DNA from: Lucifuga dentata
Taxonomy: Eukaryota > Chordata > Actinopteri > Ophidiiformes > Bythitidae
Direction of reading: 5' to 3'
Assembly: GCA_014773175.1 (NCBI GenBank)
Contig: VXCM01001271.1
Location: 1-64,000 of the forward strand
DNA length: 64,000 nucleotides
Shown here: in pieces, positions 59,515-64,000 of the stretch
How positions within the stretch are numbered: position 1 is the first letter of the stretch
How the letters are laid out: each line of letters starts with the position of its first letter
Position numbers and translations under genes: made by a program
Notes under the pieces: generated by a model
What the model saw: only the letters and a program-made list of their open reading frames with translations
Database searches by the model: none
What the model was told of the DNA's origin: nothing

Positions 59515-59720
59515 GTTACGTTACTGCCAGCCATTTTCCAAAGCATAAAACTGTATTTTATCTGAATTTGTTATTTTGCCAAATCCTCTTATCTTTCAAA
59601 ATCAAATGTTCTGCTGATACAACCTTAAAATTCAACATTTCATCAGATAACACTGACATACGACTGTAATTTTAATTTCTCAGTAAAAGCAGTTTTCACA
59701 TGGGACTTTAAAACAAGCAG
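59461..59720. mobile_element. TTAA-family MITE, left-half fragment
   Basis: From ttaaaggaccataccgatg it runs through 'ttactgccagccattttccaaag' and 'aaatcaaatgttctgctgatac', the order of the family, then fades near 59720. Confidence 0.65.
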
Positions 59721-60023
59721 CACTGAGTAAAAATGAGCCTTTAAAATCAGTTTCGCAGCATTCCAAGCAGTTCAAGTTAAAAAAAAAAATCCCTCTGGAG
59801 TTCAGAAAGGCAACATAGTTTGGAATAATATAACGTTTCTATATGTTCTGGGACACTTTAGGAGCCTCATATCTCCTTCCTGAAGGAAGTTTATGTTATT
59901 ATTCAAGCAAAATTTTGCATGCAGGAATTTTACTTGTCTTTTTCATTTTTTTCCCCTTGTTTTTTCAAGGTATAATATATGGGAAATGTAACTCCAGCAC
60001 GTTGGGAATTGAAACTTTCTTGG

Positions 60024-60611
60024 TTAAAGGACCATACCATCTATTTTGCATGTTTGAGCCTAATATATTGAATTGTCATATATGTAAAGTTGCTGACAAT
60101 CATTTCCCAAATCAAAACTATAACACTGAATTATTTTTTTTTTCCTACCTTCCAGACCACCGTTGGTTTCAGTTCATTCTGATACGCTATTAAATCAACT
60201 TGTTGATACTTGAAATGTTCTTGGGATAGGTAATTCATCATCCAGGTTTTTTTTTTTTTTTTTTTNTTTTTTTTTTTTTTTTTTAGAAGTTTTGTAATTT
60301 TAGTGTTTCAGTGCAATAAAAAGTACGGCGTGAATATATGTCTCCACTGGGGAATATAGTCCTCTGCATTTATGGAAAAATTTAAACAACTGTGACTTCA
60401 TAAGGCTGTGTAACTATTAGTAAGAAAAACCTTGAATTTTTATTTGGTGTATCAGTTGAATATTTGATTTTGAAAGATTAGGAGATTTTGCAAAATATCA
60501 GGAAAGCTGAAATACAGTTTTATCCTTTGAGAAATGATTGTCAGTAACATAACGTATGAAAATTGAGTATATTAGGCTCAAACATGCAAAATGGCTGGTA
60601 TGGTCCTTTAA
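60024..60611 (-). mobile_element. TTAA-ended MITE, full length
   Basis: TTAAAGGACCATACCATCT at the left and GGTATGGTCCTTTAA at the right. The interior is inverted relative to 24473. A T-run gap with N at 60266 lies in the poly-A/T segment seen in other copies. Non-coding. Confidence 0.9.
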
Positions 60612-63443
60612 AAGCAATGACTGACTTTCAAACACCAAACCGGAGCCTGAGCGGCGTGAAAAGCCAGGCGTTGGATCGGCCGGTGAAGGTACAAACTGTA
60701 GTAAATGATGGTCAGATACTGTAAACCTGGATCGGGATCCGGATGGCCACTGGGTGGTGGGGCCACCTGATCCTGGAGCCACGGGGCCTCACGGCTATAA
60801 ATCAAGAGAGATCTGAGACTGAGAGCAGACAGACAGGAACGCTGATGTGTGTCTCTGATAACACATGCACACACACACACACACACACAGACAGATAGCA
60901 AAAAGTCCTGCAGTCCAATTTTTACTTTGGTAAAAGTAAAATGTGCAAAATTACTCAAGTGTAAAAAGTACTCATTAGTTTCTAGGTGAAAACTTCAAGT
61001 CTGTATTTTAGGGATTTAGATTTTACACATCAGTTGAAGAAAGAAATAAATCAGGGAAAGGTGAAGAGAAGAGGGATAAAAAAGAGAAGGAATAAGGAAG
61101 AAAAATGGAAAGATATAAGGAAAAAAAGATGTCATCACACATTTTATGACTTCATCACCTTGAAAATTATACCTGAATCTACCAAAGTAACAAGTAACTC
61201 GATTGTCAGATAAATATGGAGCGAAAAGTTTCCCAGAGTCGTGTCAGAGCATCAGCATTATTTCAACCTGTTTCCAATGCACATCAGCAACACTTTTTAA
61301 CTTATAATCACCATATTATAATGAATGAATATTTCCTGTTAGCCTGTGTGTACAGGACGTGTGTGTTAGAATGAAAACAGGCACTTAAAAGAAAGGAAAA
61401 ACGTCGGATTTTTTTTTTTTTTTTTTTNTTTTTTTTTTTTTTTTTTATGTAAAAGTACAAAAAAACCCAAACATTTCTAGAAATATTTGGCTTCAAAGCA
61501 TAGCGGGGACGCGCGGTAATGAGACAGAAAAGACATTTTTCTTTTTTTCCCCAGACTTTGAAGGAAAACATTAGGCAGGTCTCATTGTAACGCGGCTCCA
61601 CAGGTCGATTTGTTGGAAGATTAACTTTGACTTGATCAAAAGTTCTGCGCCTCTCGATTGTGTGGATGAAAGAGCTGAATGAGCTTTGTGCTGGATGAGG
61701 GATCAGCCTATTGTCTGCTCGCAGTCAGAGTTTATATCAGAATATCCCAGAATTTACACCCAGTAAGCCCGTCTGCGAGGGTTCCATCGATGATTTCTGC
61801 TGTTGGTGAACGATTTACTTGAAAACATTTGCCTGTTGCAGATTTCAAATTTGAGCATTTGCTGCATTTCTAGTTGATCAGGTTCATTTAAATGTTTTAG
61901 GAGGATTTCTGATCGGCATTTCTCAGTATTCTTCACATTTTATAGACTGAATAATCAGACAGATGTTTGAGTCAGTGGTGCTCAAACTGTAGTACGTGTC
62001 CACCAGTGGTACTTGAAGCGCCCCCTAGTGGTAGACTGGATGACCCTGGAAATTCTTCTAAATCTTCTTCTAATCTTCTAAGAATCAAATTTTTAGTTGC
62101 AAATAGCTCCATCTCATTCTGTTTGCGCATATTGGAGGTGCTATTTGCTTCCAAAAGTTTGAGAACCTTTGTTTTAAATCATTTATCAAGTAAGAGTGTC
62201 AAGTATCGGCTAGCTGTAGCTTAAAATGTGAATATTTAGTCACTTTCCCCTATTTTAGTATCTATAAATTGGAGACTTTGGGGTTTTTAATGTAAATCTA
62301 AGGACAAAAACATACTGAAGACACTTTAAGCTAAGTGCTAATTAGCATTTGCGATTATTCTTGACATTTTATAGACTAAAAAAAAATAAAAAGATCAGTT
62401 TAGAATGAAGAAAATCACTCGTCTTCATAGAGAAGCAGAAGGATTATATACTCCTTTATTGGCTAATAAGATTCTTCGACCTCTCAGACTCATAAAACGT
62501 TTTTTATAAATTGCTGAGATTGGCTCAAAGTTGTGTTTTCTCCAAGCTTCACCCAAAGCTGTTTGAGTTTGTTCTTATTTTCTTGAGAAGTTGAAATTTT
62601 GGAGATACGTGGTTTTTATGTAATCAGTCAAATACTTTCAGGAATCAACATCATTCAATTTTTTTTTTTTTTTTTTTTTTTTTTAAATAGTGTCATGTTT
62701 TTGATCTCTGTAAACTTTTGATCCCCCACGTATCTGTGTTTTGGGAGGAAAAGTGTGTGTTGCCGTCGCTGAGGACAAAGCCACGGGGAGATAAAGCTGA
62801 GGCGTGTTGTGAGGCTTTGATACCTCTGGATGACCGTGTGAGTGTGTGTGAGTGTGTGTAAGTGTGTGTTATCAGCATGCAGAGATGTAAGGAGGACTGA
62901 CCTTATCACGGTGTCTCTGTCTCCTCCTGGAATCCCCCTGCTCCCATCATCCTCCTCATCTACTCCAGACCATCAGTACAGACTCACTCACACACACACT
63001 CACACACATACACCCAAACATAGCAGATCAGAGGAAACACTCCCTCAAACGGTTCAATACAGGAGTGAGTGACGCTCTTTGAAAGCTCAGGATGAGCAAA
63101 AGTGTCCAGACAGCCGATATCAATACGGTCGAAAGAGAGAAACGAGAGAGGGAGAGACCTGCAGCCACTTAGATTAGATACCAGAGGTGGCATGTGTGTG
63201 TGCGTGTGTGTGAGATGGTGTTAAAGTGCTGTGTTCCTGTAAGGCTCAGTGCGTTTGTGGGAAGAATAAAGAGTTAAAGCGGGAAGCACACACACACACA
63301 CACACAGTTTACAGTTTTCCCAAAAACACTTTATTCGAGCGACGGTTTGATCAGCAAATTCTTCATCATCTTCTTCAAAGGAAAGAATTACTCCACTTAC
63401 AGTTAGCTGATCACATGATACAATCAGTGTGTTTACATGTGCA
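60612..63443. other. Intron 1, no exon seen
   Basis: Contains short (CA)n runs at about 60866-60890 and 62985-63010, hAT-type traces at 60910-60985, a T-run gap with N at 61428 and an A/G-rich stretch at 61035-61130. No exon is recognised. Confidence 0.45.
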
Positions 63444-63559
63444 TTAAAGGACCATACTGAAAAAAATAACAGGAATTTAAAATATAGTTTTGTATTTTGG
63501 GAAGTGGTTGTCAGTAATGTAATGTGTATGCGGATATATCGCCGGTATGGTCCTTTAAA
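63444..63559. mobile_element. TTAA-family MITE, internally deleted to 116 bp
   Basis: Both outer ends are present (ttaaaggaccatact and cgccggtatggtcctttaa), but most of the interior is missing. It joins the left 18 bp directly to the right terminal block. Confidence 0.85.
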
Positions 63560-63729
63560 CTTCAGTTGTACTTCCACTTGGAGAATGAATCCATTTCTTT
63601 CCAACATCATGTAAACAGCATAATTAGATTGAAATCAGTTTTNAAACTTCAGTTGTACTTCCACTTGGAGAATGAATCCATTTCTTTCCAACATCATGTA
63701 AACAGCATAATTAGATTGAAATCAGTTTT
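63557..63729. other. False 86-bp duplication around single N
   Basis: 63557-63642 is identical to 63644-63729, with the N at 63643. It is the longest of the N-centred duplications. Confidence 0.88.
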
Positions 63730-64000
63730 CTTTGTGTAACAGACCTGGATTGTGCAATTGTAAAATTATTTATGTGGGCATGTAATCGTTATAAGGTTTT
63801 TTGTTTTGTTTTGTTTTTTTGTATTTTCTCGAAACAAGTAAAAAAAATCCAGAATTTTCTTGAATCAGTAATCAGATTTTTTTCCATATTTGATTTCTGG
63901 CAGTTGTCAAGATGTATTTGTACAATTTCAGATTGTTTTGCAAAAAAAGAAAAACAGTAAAACAGTTCTTCTTCAATCAAGAACACTGGTAAGCTTGGCA

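Larger units (their letters stand above)
15786..64000 (+). other. efna5: efna5 intron 1 (5' portion)
   Basis: I looked for exon 2, which should encode the run with Asn-Asp-Tyr-Leu-Asp, Cys-Pro-His-Tyr and Trp-Glu-Cys-Asn-Arg-Pro. I found no such frame on either strand, so the rest of the window is assigned to intron 1. EFNA5 has a very long first intron in other vertebrates, which fits. No other gene inside the intron can be supported. Confidence 0.75.

Noticed and set aside
15786..64000. efna5 exon 2 within the window
   Set aside because: No frame on the + strand carries the conserved ephrin-domain motifs expected in exon 2 (Cys-Pro-His-Tyr, Trp-Glu-Cys-Asn-Arg-Pro). A profile search would settle it.
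1..64000. CRISPR array, operon or bacterial defence system
   Set aside because: Spliced ephrin exon, LINEs, SINE, MITEs and CA microsatellites show vertebrate DNA. The tandem repeats seen lack the regular repeat-spacer pattern.

Overview
This is vertebrate, almost certainly teleost fish, genomic DNA. It is AT-rich and gene-poor. It carries long CA/GT, GA/CT and GAA microsatellites, Rex3-like and L2-like LINE remnants, a tRNA-derived SINE, hAT-type elements and at least two MITE families. I find one real protein-coding exon: coding exon 1 of an ephrin-A5 gene (efna5) on the + strand at 15646-15785. It is followed by a consensus splice donor. The open frame is only 47 codons, and its start codon, signal peptide and first residues of the ephrin domain all match the family.

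Layout. Positions 1-14.7 kb are 5' flanking DNA made mostly of repeats: a split degenerate minisatellite, a 600-bp purine tract, several TTAA-ended MITEs, and a 1.7-kb hAT-like element with an 8-bp target duplication and a second element nested inside it. From about 14.75 to 15.65 kb the base composition changes to a CpG-rich promoter and 5' UTR. From 15786 to the end is the first part of efna5 intron 1; I find no exon 2. Intron 1 of this gene is also very long in other vertebrates. The intron holds more MITEs, diverged tandem arrays, LINE fragments (one LINE end nested in another), a hairpin-derived minisatellite, a second 580-bp purine tract, a SINE and many microsatellites. Some non-repetitive, moderately GC-rich islands inside it are candidate regulatory elements.

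The sequence is a draft assembly. It contains about 40 isolated single-N gaps and one 16-N gap. Eight of the single Ns are flanked by perfect or near-perfect direct copies of 62-86 bp, and one by a 19-20 bp copy. Many of the others lie inside homopolymers. The duplicated flanks look like unmerged contig overlaps, not biology.

I see no operon, CRISPR array, conventional RNA gene or obviously new multi-gene system. The points most worth a second look are the eight-codon ATG run in the ephrin-A5 signal peptide, a long upstream ORF in the 5' UTR, the TTAA MITE family, the nested LINE insertions with recoverable target duplications, a minisatellite grown from one arm of a hairpin element, and an unidentified short membrane-protein-like frame at 13.2 kb.
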